NCBI GenBank assembly: GCA_016192455.1
Contig: JACPUC010000024.1
Location: forward strand, 1-20,607
Direction of reading: 5' to 3'
Length of the DNA stretch: 20,607 nt
Source: Candidatus Tectimicrobiota bacterium
GTDB taxonomy: Bacteria > JACPUC01
Position numbers and translations under genes: made by a program. Of the stretch, positions 10,659 to 18,155 are shown piece by piece (position 1 is the first letter of the stretch; every line of letters begins with the position of its first letter). The notes beneath the pieces were generated by a model that had not been told where the DNA came from, did no database searches, and worked only from the letters and a program-made list of their open reading frames with translations.

Positions 10659-11111
10659 TTAGATGCAGGAGAGCGGCACCGACGGCGTGCACTCGAACTT
10701 CGCGGCGACGCTGCTCGGCTCCGGCTTCTTCACGGGGCACTTGATGTCAGACCTCAGCACCAGCCCCTCCTCGCCGCGATGTCTGCCGCTCAACACCTGC
10801 ACGAACGTGAGGCCGGAGTAATCGTAGCGGCTTTCCTTGACAACGACATTCTCCATGATGGAGAGAGTAAAGCGGGTGCAGCATTTCAATGCTTCCCGCA
10901 AAAGTTTCGCCGACTCCTTGTGGTCGCCGGTGTCCTTCGCCCCGATGGCGGAGGAGAAGAGGGCGACAAACCTTTCCGCCTTTTTCGGCTCGATGACGGG
11001 GATCGAGACCTGCTCCACCGTGCACGCCTGGGCGCGCGCCTCGGAGGCGGCGAAAGGAGCGAGCAGCAGGGAGAAGAGCAGGAGAAGCAGAAAGCGTGTG
11101 GTACTGGTCAT
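10659..11111 (-). CDS. Small secreted cysteine-containing protein, hypothetical
   Basis: The 150-aa product has a clear Sec signal peptide: MTSTTR, a Leu-rich core at 8-19, and cleavage probably after ARA near 27. The mature part of about 120 residues has six cysteines (30, 77, 78, 125, 141 and 149), an even number that could pair as disulphides. Neither CxxCH nor Fe-S spacing is present, so it is not an obvious redox-cofactor protein. GGGGGA about 9 nt before the ATG is a plausible ribosome site. It is convergent with the 9920 gene, with 88 nt between stops. I do not recognise the family. Periplasmic or extracellular location is the only supported statement. Confidence 0.7.
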   Translation of the reverse strand: MTSTTRFLLLLLFSLLLAPFAASEARAQACTVEQVSIPVIEPKKAERFVALFSSAIGAKDTGDHKESAKLLREALKCCTRFTLSIMENVVVKESRYDYSGLTFVQVLSGRHRGEEGLVLRSDIKCPVKKPEPSSVAAKFECTPSVPLSCI

Positions 11112-11312
11112 CTAACGAGTCCCCCGTGCGAGGTTCAGGAACCAGACACGCGGCAGGCCTTGCCATAACCCGCCAGCGCAGGAACCCCTTCTTCCTTTGT
11201 ATCGGATGGTAGGGACTCGTCATTAAGGGTCAGGTGGAAATAGTCCTTACGGAGAGGTGAGAGATCGGGCACGCTTCCTCAACCTTGGCGGCGCTCTCCC
11301 GGCGACGACGCC

Positions 11313-11364
11313 AAAAAAACCCCCTCCGCGCCGATGGCTTTACGGGCCATCACGACGGAGGGGG
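11313..11364 (-). terminator. Strong rho-independent terminator after the selenoprotein gene
   Basis: On the minus strand CCCCCTCCG (11364-11356) pairs with CGGAGGGGG (11328-11320). An inner stem GATGGC/GCCATC closes a TTTACGG loop, and seven T residues follow (11319-11313). The hairpin starts 43 nt after the TAG reached by read-through of the in-frame TGA, which supports that longer reading frame as the real gene. Confidence 0.9.
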
Positions 11365-11407
11365 CCTTCTTCCAGCTCCAACCATCACTCCCAGGCGGCG
11401 TCGCGGC

Positions 11408-11896
11408 CTAGCCGTAAACGCGGTCGATCTCCGCTTGAATCTGGCGGGGGGCGGAACCTTTCTTCGTCATCTGGTACGCTAACTGCGCCTCACCAATGCA
11501 AGTCCCTCAGCCGGCGCCGTGGCGCGTGGCGAAGCAGGTCAGCAAGCTCTTGTGCCCGAAGTTCTCCTTGCAGCGGCAGTAACAGTAGAGCTGGTCGAGC
11601 ACCTGCGGGATTTCCGCGGCGCGCTGGTAGGCCACCGCCGCCGCGCCGCTGAACAGGCCGGCGCTGAGCACCGGCTGCGTCTCGCGCAACTTGTAGGGTT
11701 CGGCGGGTCCCGCCGTTTGCGGCGCCAGGGCCACGGACGGACGGTTCCGCCGCACCAAGGCGGTTGCCCCCAACCCAAGGGCCACCACGGCGCCGAAGGC
11801 GATCCCCAGCCAGCGCCGCCGACTCACCGCCGGCTGAGGCGGCGCAACGTCCTTTTTCTTCTCCCCTGTTCCTTGCCTCCTGCGCGACTTGCCCAT
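11408..11896 (-). CDS. CYCXC-family protein, probable selenoprotein (in-frame TGA = Sec130)
   Basis: Translation from ATG 11896 follows an excellent AAGGAGGT site 5 nt upstream. The product has a Lys/Arg-rich start, a twin-arginine-like SRRRWLG and one helix (30-48), then YCYCRC at 104-109 and GHKSLLTCF at 114-122. A TGA at 11509-11507 would stop it at 129 aa. Reading on gives U-G-T-C (130-133), then GEAQLAYQMTKKG and QIQAEIDRVYG, ending at TAG (11410-11408), 162 aa in total. From memory, relatives (CYCXC/PCYCGC type) carry CxxC, a GEA/AY helix and an I..ID..Y end at this place, so TGA replaces the first Cys of CxxC. TGA is an ordinary stop elsewhere in the window, so a code change is excluded. 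It is likely an exported thiol/selenol or metal-binding protein; function unknown. The alternative is a nonsense mutation. Confidence 0.82.
11482..11509 (-). promoter_or_regulatory. Possible bacterial SECIS hairpin just after the in-frame TGA
   Basis: In the minus-strand RNA, ACUUGC (11503-11498) can pair with GCG-C-AGU (11488-11482), with one bulged C and a U-G pair. The 9-nt loop is AUUGGUGAG, and its G residues lie 13-14 nt after the UGA. Bacterial SECIS elements sit in this place, but the loop G is usually in the first two loop positions and slightly farther away, so the match is only partial. Confidence 0.35.
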
Positions 11897-11964
11897 GGAA
11901 CCTCCTTCGGCCAGATGTGCGTCGCGAACTCTCACCCTGGAATCGCTCTCAATCATCAGCAAGG

Positions 11965-11993
11965 ATCATACCGACACGAGCGCGCCTCGCCAA
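11965..11993 (-). promoter_or_regulatory. Sigma70-type promoter of the selenoprotein gene
   Basis: Minus strand: TTGGCG (11993-11988) and TATGAT (11970-11965) are separated by 17 nt, a good match to the -35/-10 consensus. The start would be near 11958, giving a leader of about 62 nt before the ribosome site. The remaining sequence up to the gmd stop (11994-12226) shows no gene. A GC hairpin at 12179-12201 lacks a T run. Confidence 0.65.
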
Positions 11994-12226
11994 GGGTGCT
12001 TGGGGGCGCGAAGCAGGCGCGGCAGGGAGAGGAAGAGTGGGCTGGGAACGGGACGAATTGACACATCGATGGGCCATTCCTGCTCACACGCGCCGGGGGA
12101 GGATGACGGCCGCGGTGGGTCTCCCAGCCGGGAAACTCGGCGGGATCGGCCACGCCGTGGCTTCCGCGCAACGTCGTGGCGGCGAGAGAGACCGTCGCCG
12201 CAAAGGCACCACGAACGGCGCCGGCG

Positions 12227-13267
12227 TCAGCTCAGGGGATTCCGCAGCCACCGCACGCGGTTGCCGAGAGCCCGCAGCCCCTCCCCCGGCGCTTCGAGGT
12301 CCGCGGCCCGCAGGTCGGCATCGACCATGAGGCGCACAAGCTGCGGGAAGGTGACGGTCGCCTCCCAGCCGAGGAACCGCCGCGCCTGTGTCGAGTCCGC
12401 CCGCAGGTGCTCCACCTCCGTGGGCCGGAAGTAGGAGGGGTCAACCCTCACGAACTGCCGCCAATCAAGATTCGCGTAGCCGAAGGCTTCTTCCACGAAG
12501 TCGCGCACCGAGTGGGTTTCACCTGTCCCGAAGACGAGGTCCTGCGGCTCACCCTGCTGGAGTAACCGCCACATGCCTTCGACGTACTCCGGGGCGTATC
12601 CCCAGTCGCGGCGCGCCTCCAGGTTGCCCAGGACGAGCTGCGTCGCTTCGCCTTTCAGAATCTTGGCAACGCCGCGGCTGATCTTTCGGGTGACGAAGGT
12701 CTCCCCCCGCCGCGGCGACTCGTGGTTATACATGATGCCGTTGCAGACGAACAAGCCGTGCGCCTCACGGTAGTTGCGCACCATCCAGTAGGAGTACAGC
12801 TTCGCCGCGGCGTAGGGACTGCGGGGCCAGAAGGGGGTGGCCTCGTTCTGCGGCGCCGGCGCGCTGCCGAACATCTCGCTGCTCGAGGCCTGGTAGAAGC
12901 GGCAGCGCACGCCGCTCCTCCTGACGGCTTCCAGCAGGCGCACCGTGCCCAGGCCGGTGATGTCGCCCGTGTAGGCGGGGAGGTCGAAACTCACCCGGAC
13001 GTGGCTCTGGGCTCCGAGATGGTACACCTCATCGGGCTGCACCTCGGCGAGGAGGGCGCCGAGGCGAGCGGCATCCGCGAGATCGCCGCAGTGCAGGGTG
13101 AGGCGGCCACCGCCTGCATCCTGCAGAAGATGGTCAAGGCGCTGCGTCGGGGAGGTGCTGCACCAGCGGATGAGGCCGTGTACCTCGTAGCCCTGCCCCA
13201 GGAGGAACTCCGCCAGGTACGACCCATCCTGCCCGGTAATGCCGGTGATGAAGGCGATCGTCGGCAT
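12227..13267 (-). CDS. gmd: GDP-mannose 4,6-dehydratase
   Basis: This extended short-chain dehydrogenase of 346 aa converts GDP-D-mannose to GDP-4-keto-6-deoxy-D-mannose, the precursor of GDP-fucose, GDP-rhamnose and related sugars. The NADP-binding motif GITGQDG is at 9-15, the catalytic SSSE at 128-131 and YAAAK at 152-156. The Gmd signature [16 protein letters not shown] runs from 181, and [17 protein letters not shown] (213-229) is also typical. Length is usual for the family. It lies 86 nt after the epimerase gene on the same strand, probably in one operon. No GDP-fucose synthase or GDP-4-keto reductase is visible unless the neighbouring epimerase does that step. Confidence 0.95.
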   Translation of the reverse strand: MPTIAFITGITGQDGSYLAEFLLGQGYEVHGLIRWCSTSPTQRLDHLLQDAGGGRLTLHCGDLADAARLGALLAEVQPDEVYHLGAQSHVRVSFDLPAYTGDITGLGTVRLLEAVRRSGVRCRFYQASSSEMFGSAPAPQNEATPFWPRSPYAAAKLYSYWMVRNYREAHGLFVCNGIMYNHESPRRGETFVTRKISRGVAKILKGEATQLVLGNLEARRDWGYAPEYVEGMWRLLQQGEPQDLVFGTGETHSVRDFVEEAFGYANLDWRQFVRVDPSYFRPTEVEHLRADSTQARRFLGWEATVTFPQLVRLMVDADLRAADLEAPGEGLRALGNRVRWLRNPLS

Positions 13268-13353
13268 GCTGGGAGAGACCTCCGGCCTCTCTCCGCTCGG
13301 CTACCGGCAAGCAGGCCCTCGGCGGAACGCACGCCACCGGCGCCGCGCTCCGC

Positions 13354-14328
13354 CTAGCGCCCGAGACGCCGGCGCTCGTAGGCGATGATCTGCTCGATCA
13401 TCTCCGGGAGCTCGAAGGAGGGCTTGTAGCCGATGAGGCGCTGCAGCTTCGACAGGTCGGGCAGCCGCCGGCCAATGTCCTCGAAGCCGACCTCATAGGC
13501 CTCGCTGTAAGGGATGAAGACGATCTCCGAGCTGCTGCCGGCGAGGTCGCGCACCAGGACCGCAAGCTCGTGGATGGAGACCTCCTGGTGGTGGCCGACA
13601 TTGAACACCTCGCCAAAGGCGTTCGGTTGCTGCATGAGGGCGAGGAGAGCCTCCACCACATCTCCCACCCAGGTGAAGGAGCGCCGCTGGCTGCCATCGC
13701 CGTAGACGGTGAGGGGTTCGCCGAGGAGGGCTTGACGCACCAGGCGCGGCGCCACCATGCCGTACTGCCCCGTCTGCCGGGGACCGATGGTGTTGAAGAG
13801 GCGCACCACAATGGTCGGCAACCCCTTCTCTTTGAAGTAGGCCTGGGCAAGGAACTCATCAATGATCTTCGAGGCGGCATAGCACCAGCGCGCCTTCGAG
13901 GTGGGGCCGAGGAGCAGGTCGTCCTGCTCGGAGAAGGTCGGCTTGTCCAGCTTGCCGAAGACCTCGGAGGTGGAGGCGAGCAGCACCGGCTTGCGTTTCT
14001 TGGCGCACAGCTCCAGGACGAGCTCGGTGGCCTTGATGTTCGTCTCGATGGTGCGCACCGGCTCCTCGACGATGAGGCGCACGCCGACCGCCGCGGCCAG
14101 GTGGTAGACCTCGTCGGCGCGATCCACCAGCTCCATCATGAGGCGGCGGTTCATCACCGTGTCGAGCACGTAGGTGAAGTTCGGGTGCCCCTTGAGGTGC
14201 TCGACGTTGGTGATGCTGCCGGTCGACAGGTCGTCGATGATCTGCACCGCCGCTCCGCGTTGCAGCAGAACCTCCGCCAGGTGCGAGCCGATGAACCCGG
14301 CGCCTCCGGTAATTAGTGCATTCGTCAT
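13354..14328 (-). CDS. NAD-dependent NDP-sugar epimerase/decarboxylase (extended SDR)
   Basis: From ATG 14328 the protein has 324 aa and begins directly with the Rossmann strand MTNALITGGAGFIGSHL. The ATG at 14358 would add ten residues in front of this strand and has a ribosome site too close to it. The nucleotide-binding GGAGFIG is at 8-14, catalytic STSE at 119-122 and YAASK at 150-154. RLFNTIGPRQTGQYG (176-190) and YGDGSQRRSFTWVGD (209-223) are sugar-nucleotide binding segments. The pattern fits UDP-glucuronate decarboxylase, UDP-glucose 4-epimerase and relatives; the substrate cannot be fixed from sequence. Next to gmd it probably supplies activated sugars for polysaccharide or LPS O-antigen. 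Confidence 0.88.
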   Translation of the reverse strand: MTNALITGGAGFIGSHLAEVLLQRGAAVQIIDDLSTGSITNVEHLKGHPNFTYVLDTVMNRRLMMELVDRADEVYHLAAAVGVRLIVEEPVRTIETNIKATELVLELCAKKRKPVLLASTSEVFGKLDKPTFSEQDDLLLGPTSKARWCYAASKIIDEFLAQAYFKEKGLPTIVVRLFNTIGPRQTGQYGMVAPRLVRQALLGEPLTVYGDGSQRRSFTWVGDVVEALLALMQQPNAFGEVFNVGHHQEVSIHELAVLVRDLAGSSSEIVFIPYSEAYEVGFEDIGRRLPDLSKLQRLIGYKPSFELPEMIEQIIAYERRRLGR

Positions 14329-14671
14329 GAGCTTGTTCCCATCCTCTGGAAAAAACATCTCACCAAGAGCCGTCGCGGCGGCGGTTCAGGTCGGTCACGG
14401 GGCGGACAAGGGAGTGTGCGGGCCGCCGAGACACGCTCGCGCCGCAGCGCGACAGGGCCGGCCCGCGCCCTCACTGGCGCAGGGGTCCCCTCGCTCACCT
14501 GCCGCCACCCACCATGGTTGTACCATCAATTGCGGCAAGGTGAAAGGGACGCCACCGGAGAGGCGGGACCTTGGGGGAGAGACCTTTTCTCGGCAACTTC
14601 GAGACCGAATCGGAATCGGCGGGGAGGTGGGCGCCAAGCGGCATCCTGACAAGATGGAACGGCAAGCATCG
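14329..14671. other. Gene-free gap upstream of the sugar-nucleotide genes
   Basis: No credible coding frame was found here. A small inverted repeat ATGGT-TGT-ACCAT lies near 14513-14525 in a locally AT-richer spot. This would be a reasonable promoter place for the minus-strand epimerase/gmd pair, but no convincing -35/-10 pair was found. No terminator with a T run is seen after the methyltransferase. Confidence 0.4.
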
Positions 14672-15388
14672 TCACCTGAGCGCGCGCTTCACCGCCTTCA
14701 CCCAGCCGCTCATCGCGCCGCCGGGGCGGAGATCGCAGCTCAGATCAATGCCGGTCAGCTCGAAACCCGCCGCATCGAGCATCTGGTGCAGCTCCGTTAT
14801 GGGAATCTCACGAACGTGCCAGGAGACTTCCTCCGAGCTTGGCGCAACCTTTTCGCCGAAGCTCTCGAAGACGTTCGTAAAGTAGAGCATGCACCCAGGG
14901 CGAAGGACGCGGCAGAACTCCCGCAGGTAAGTCAGCACCAGGCGTCGGGGCAGGTGCTGGATGACCGCCTTGGCATAGACGAAGGTGTAGGACGCATCGG
15001 TGAGGTTGGCGAGGTCCTCGCCGTTGCTCAAGTGGAAGAAGCAGTTCGGCTGCTCGCGCAGGACGATGCCCTGCGCCATCTCCAGGGCGTCCGGCGAGAT
15101 GTCCATGAGGTGGTACTCCGCCACGCGGTCATGGAGATGCCAGCCGATGAGACCGCAGTTGCCGCCGAAATCGAGGAAAATCGAGTTGCTGTCAAGCAAG
15201 GGGAGGATGGCGCGGACAGCCGGCGTGTAGGCTTTCAGTTTTGCCGGCAGCCACGCCAGCAGTTCGCGCGCCTCGGCGTCGGAGTTCTTGACGATCGCTT
15301 GCCAGGCCGCGGCGTCGCGCGGACGCACCGTAAACCCGACGTGCTTGATGAACTCGCGCCATTTCGCCGCGTACGCCGCCTCAGCCAT
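14672..15388 (-). CDS. Class I SAM-dependent methyltransferase
   Basis: From ATG 15388, with GGGAGG 8 nt upstream, the protein has 238 aa. The longer frame start at 15508 adds 40 Arg-rich residues with no fold and is rejected. Motif I is FLDFGGNCGLIG (71-82), an acidic residue at the end of strand 2 (MDIS, 95-98) would bind the SAM ribose, and VIQHLP and VLRPGG-like turns (CRVLRPG) are typical of the methyltransferase-11/25 type. The substrate is unknown. Location beside gmd and the epimerase suggests sugar or lipid-linked glycan methylation, but the 343-nt gap before the epimerase gene leaves separate transcription possible. Confidence 0.85.
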   Translation of the reverse strand: MAEAAYAAKWREFIKHVGFTVRPRDAAAWQAIVKNSDAEARELLAWLPAKLKAYTPAVRAILPLLDSNSIFLDFGGNCGLIGWHLHDRVAEYHLMDISPDALEMAQGIVLREQPNCFFHLSNGEDLANLTDASYTFVYAKAVIQHLPRRLVLTYLREFCRVLRPGCMLYFTNVFESFGEKVAPSSEEVSWHVREIPITELHQMLDAAGFELTGIDLSCDLRPGGAMSGWVKAVKRALR

Positions 15389-15747
15389 CGTCTGCCTCCC
15401 TAGTGGATGTCCGCGCCTCGCCTGCCGCGAGCTCGGGCGCTTCCGAAATGGGCAAATCTCGTGCCACGCTCCGGACGCCACGCGCACCCCCGGTGAGCGG
15501 CCTGCCAAGCCGAGGGGAGCGCGCCTGCTTCCCGCACCCCTGGGGAAACAGCGTCAACGCAGGCGGAGCCGGCATTCCGGAGGCGTCAAGAAACTACCAG
15601 GTTGGTGCGCTGGATCAGCAGGATCTCGCGTCAGCTTTGCAGACTCTTGGTGCGGAATGAAGAGAGACCATTTGGGGCAGTTCCCCATGGGCCTCCGGCC
15701 CGCCCGCAAGGTCATGAAAATAAGCGGACAGGTCTTTCTCAGAAGGC

Positions 15748-15867
15748 TTCCATGGCATCGACCGTAGGGGCGGTTCGCGAACCGCCCCTACCAGCGGGAT
15801 GTAAAGAACCACTGATGAACACGGATGGACACTGATATTTTTGTGAACCCGCGTCCATCTGTGGTTC
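15748..15867. repeat. Composite intergenic repeat, copy 1 (28-bp palindrome plus hairpin)
   Basis: The unit has a 16-nt lead TTCCATGGCATCGACC, a perfect 28-bp palindrome centred on TTCGCGAA (15764-15791), a 14-nt spacer beginning CAGCG, and a 62-nt imperfect hairpin from GAACCAC (15806) to GTGGTTC (15867). A second copy with the same spacing is at 20345-20464. It does not code. Similar GTAGGGGCGGTTCGCGAACC palindromes are, from memory, common dispersed repeats in environmental bacteria. Confidence 0.85.
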
Positions 15868-15877
15868 CTTCCCCTAC

Positions 15878-15943
15878 CTTCTCCGCGTTCTCTGTGGTGC
15901 ACTCAATTGAACCGCGGAGGCGCAGAGAGCGCGGAGGTGAAGG
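15878..15943. repeat. Inverted repeat CTCCGCG-TCTCTG / CAGAGAGCGCGGAG
   Basis: The arms CTTCTCCGCGTTCTCTGTGGT (15878-15898, one base past the end of the core) and the imperfect complement from 15911 to 15943 face each other around a 12-nt centre. It follows directly on the composite repeat, so this gap is a repeat cluster. The remaining gene-free sequence (15389-15747 and 15944-16129) shows no gene. A TTCCTCC/GGAGGAA hairpin near 16090-16115 has no T run on the minus strand. Confidence 0.65.
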
Positions 15944-16129
15944 AGACCAGCCGCGCGACCGTCAGCCTCACCATCACGTGAAATCAGCCACTTCGACGCT
16001 TATTTTCGGGGCAGGAGTCGCGCGCGGGGATCGGCGCTCCCCCCAGGGGCGAACTTTCCACGAGGAGAAAAGGGGAGACGGGGTGTTTTTCCTCCGCGCA
16101 GGTTGTGGAGGAAGAATTGTTGCGGCGTG

Positions 16130-16987
16130 CTACGAAGGTCGCGCCTGGGGGGGTTGTTGGGTGATGGCGCCGTAGAACTCCGGCCGCCGGTCGCGGAAGC
16201 GGTTCGACTCGTGGCCCGGGCTGCTCATCCTCCCCTTGCTGCGCGCCTCGGCGAGCGCAAGGCTGGCGTAGATGATCTCCTCGCGGTCAGGCCCGGCCGC
16301 CGCCAGCTCCTCGCCGTCGGGGCTGATGATCTTGCTCTGGCCGATGAAGTGGTAGCCGCGCTCATCCCCCACGCGGTTGACGGAGACGTGGAAGACGACA
16401 TTCTCAATGGCGCGCGCATAAACGATATGGCGTGGCGTCCCCTCCACCCCCACCGGCCAGTTCGTCGGGTGCACGAGGACCTCTGCGCCCTCCAAAGCCA
16501 TGACGCGGGCAGCCTCGGGGAAGGCGCTGTCGTAACAGATGTAGAGGCCGACGGCGCCGACCGGCGAACGGTACACCTGCAACGGACCGGGACCGTGGTC
16601 GGCGAATCGATCCAGGCCGAGCTTCGGCAGGTGAACCTTGCGGTAACACGCCACGATGCCTTCAGGGCCAAGGAAGACGGCGCTGTTGTAAAGCTTCTCG
16701 CCGGCGCGCTCCGGCATCCCCACGATGGTATAGACGTGCAGCCTGCGACAGGCCGTGAGGAACCGCTCAACGCTGGGACCGGGCACCGGCTCCGCCACGC
16801 TCATGGCTTCCGCGCGGCTGTCGAAGCAGTACCCCGTGGTGGCGCACTCCGGGAAGACGACGAGCTGCGCCCCGTGCACCGCCGCCTCCTCGAGGTTGCC
16901 GAGGCACTTGCTGACATTGGCCTCCACCTCAAAGAGGCGCGGGTTCGTCTGCGCCCCCGCGACGATCGTGCGTGGCTCGTTCATCAT
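16130..16987 (-). CDS. Nitrilase-superfamily carbon-nitrogen hydrolase (amidohydrolase)
   Basis: The 285-aa protein carries the full nitrilase-superfamily catalytic triad: Glu47 in VVFPECATTGY, Lys117 in YRKVHLPKLG and Cys151 in YICYDSAFPE. Length and spacing are those of single-domain aliphatic amidases and carbamoylases. It cleaves a C-N bond of an amide or carbamoyl compound in the cytoplasm; the actual substrate is not readable from sequence. Two adjacent ATG codons (16987 and 16984) follow a GAGGGGGG ribosome site; the first is used. It is a single gene between repeats on one side and the ferredoxin terminator on the other, so no pathway partner is suggested. Confidence 0.92.
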   Translation of the reverse strand: MMNEPRTIVAGAQTNPRLFEVEANVSKCLGNLEEAAVHGAQLVVFPECATTGYCFDSRAEAMSVAEPVPGPSVERFLTACRRLHVYTIVGMPERAGEKLYNSAVFLGPEGIVACYRKVHLPKLGLDRFADHGPGPLQVYRSPVGAVGLYICYDSAFPEAARVMALEGAEVLVHPTNWPVGVEGTPRHIVYARAIENVVFHVSVNRVGDERGYHFIGQSKIISPDGEELAAAGPDREEIIYASLALAEARSKGRMSSPGHESNRFRDRRPEFYGAITQQPPQARPS

Positions 16988-17236
16988 CCCCCCTCATCAT
17001 CCTTGCGCAGCGCTGCCCGGCGGTCTGCGCGGCCTGGGGAGAAGAACCGCTCGGCTGCGCCGCAGGCCCACCGCGGCGGCGCGGGGGTGACGCTCCGGCG
17101 CGCCAGCCTGCAAGCTTCCCCGTCCGCCCCGTCAGCCGCGCGCTGGGGTCCGAACCCTCCCTCGTTGCAGCTCCCCGGAGAGGCCGCGACGGCGCCGCCG
17201 CGCGCCGCGGCAGGCGGCTTCTCCAGCGCACCAGGC

Positions 17237-17286
17237 AAAAAATAAGGAGAGGATGCCAAAGACTCTGGGGCGGCGCCCTCTCCTCT
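17237..17286 (-). terminator. Rho-independent terminator of the ferredoxin gene
   Basis: Minus strand: GGAGAGG (17283-17277) with an adjoining GCC pairs with GGC and CCTCTCC (17252-17246) around a loop, followed by TTATTTTTT (to 17237). It lies about 25 nt after the ferredoxin stop and separates that gene from the amidohydrolase. Confidence 0.85.
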
Positions 17287-17311
17287 TTATACGCAGCCAG
17301 CCTCCGCGGGG

Positions 17312-17656
<345 letters not shown>

Positions 17657-17671
17657 TCAAGGCATGCCACC

Positions 17672-17700
17672 TATATAGTTACGCCCCTGCCTTTTGTCAA
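17672..17700 (-). promoter_or_regulatory. Sigma70-type promoter of the ferredoxin gene
   Basis: On the minus strand a perfect TTGACA (17700-17695) is followed after 17 nt by TATATA (17677-17672). The start would lie near 17665, giving a leader of about 65 nt. This is the best promoter match in the window. Confidence 0.8.
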
Positions 17701-18155
17701 AGGCAAAGGCCGCGTTGCCCAGAAGTTCCGCCCCTCCTTGCGCCCACCCGCACCCGGCACCCCCCCACACCTGCCCTCGTGGCAGAGATCATGAGGGTGG
17801 CGCGCCCGGCGGCATGCGGCAAGACTCCCCACGGGGCTGCTGGACGGCTCCGCCGGACTCGCCGAGAACGCCGCACAGGTGGTCGCAGCCGCTTCGGCTC
17901 CCTCTGGCATGCCAGGGAATCGCTCTCCAGGTCAGGAGTCCAAGCCAGCCGTATGCTTGTATAGTGAAGCCGCCACTGCTCTGCAAGGGCTATGTGGGGA
18001 GTGCCTCGCAGGGAAACGAGACCGCCTGGAAGAGCCTCTGCAAGCCTTCCCACAGTTCCGCAGACCGCGCCCCTCACCCGCCGCGGAGGCAGCGCCGCGC
18101 TGCCTGTCGCAGCCCTCCTCCGCAGCCTGCGCTTCCGGCTTTCATCTGGGCGCCA
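17701..18155. other. Gene-free gap between ferredoxin promoter and the Hdr-like gene
   Basis: No credible gene is seen; the frames here are Arg/Pro-rich and lack ribosome sites. A 7-bp GC hairpin with a 3-nt loop (18088-18104) lies after the Hdr-like gene but has no T run, so it is only a weak terminator candidate. Confidence 0.4.

Noticed and set aside
11507-11509. TGA read as a reassigned codon (Trp or Gly code)
   Set aside because: Other genes here end at TGA with the next gene overlapping at that point, so TGA is a normal stop in this genome.
12179-12201. GCGGCGA/TCGCCGC hairpin after gmd as a terminator
   Set aside because: The stem is sound but no T run follows on the minus strand, so a rho-independent terminator cannot be claimed.
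15764-15791. CRISPR or toxin-antitoxin operator reading of the palindrome
   Set aside because: Only two widely separated copies are present, with no spacer array or neighbouring cas or toxin gene; a dispersed repeat explains it better.
16090-16115. TTCCTCC/GGAGGAA hairpin after the amidohydrolase as a terminator
   Set aside because: On the minus strand it is followed by A residues and not T residues.
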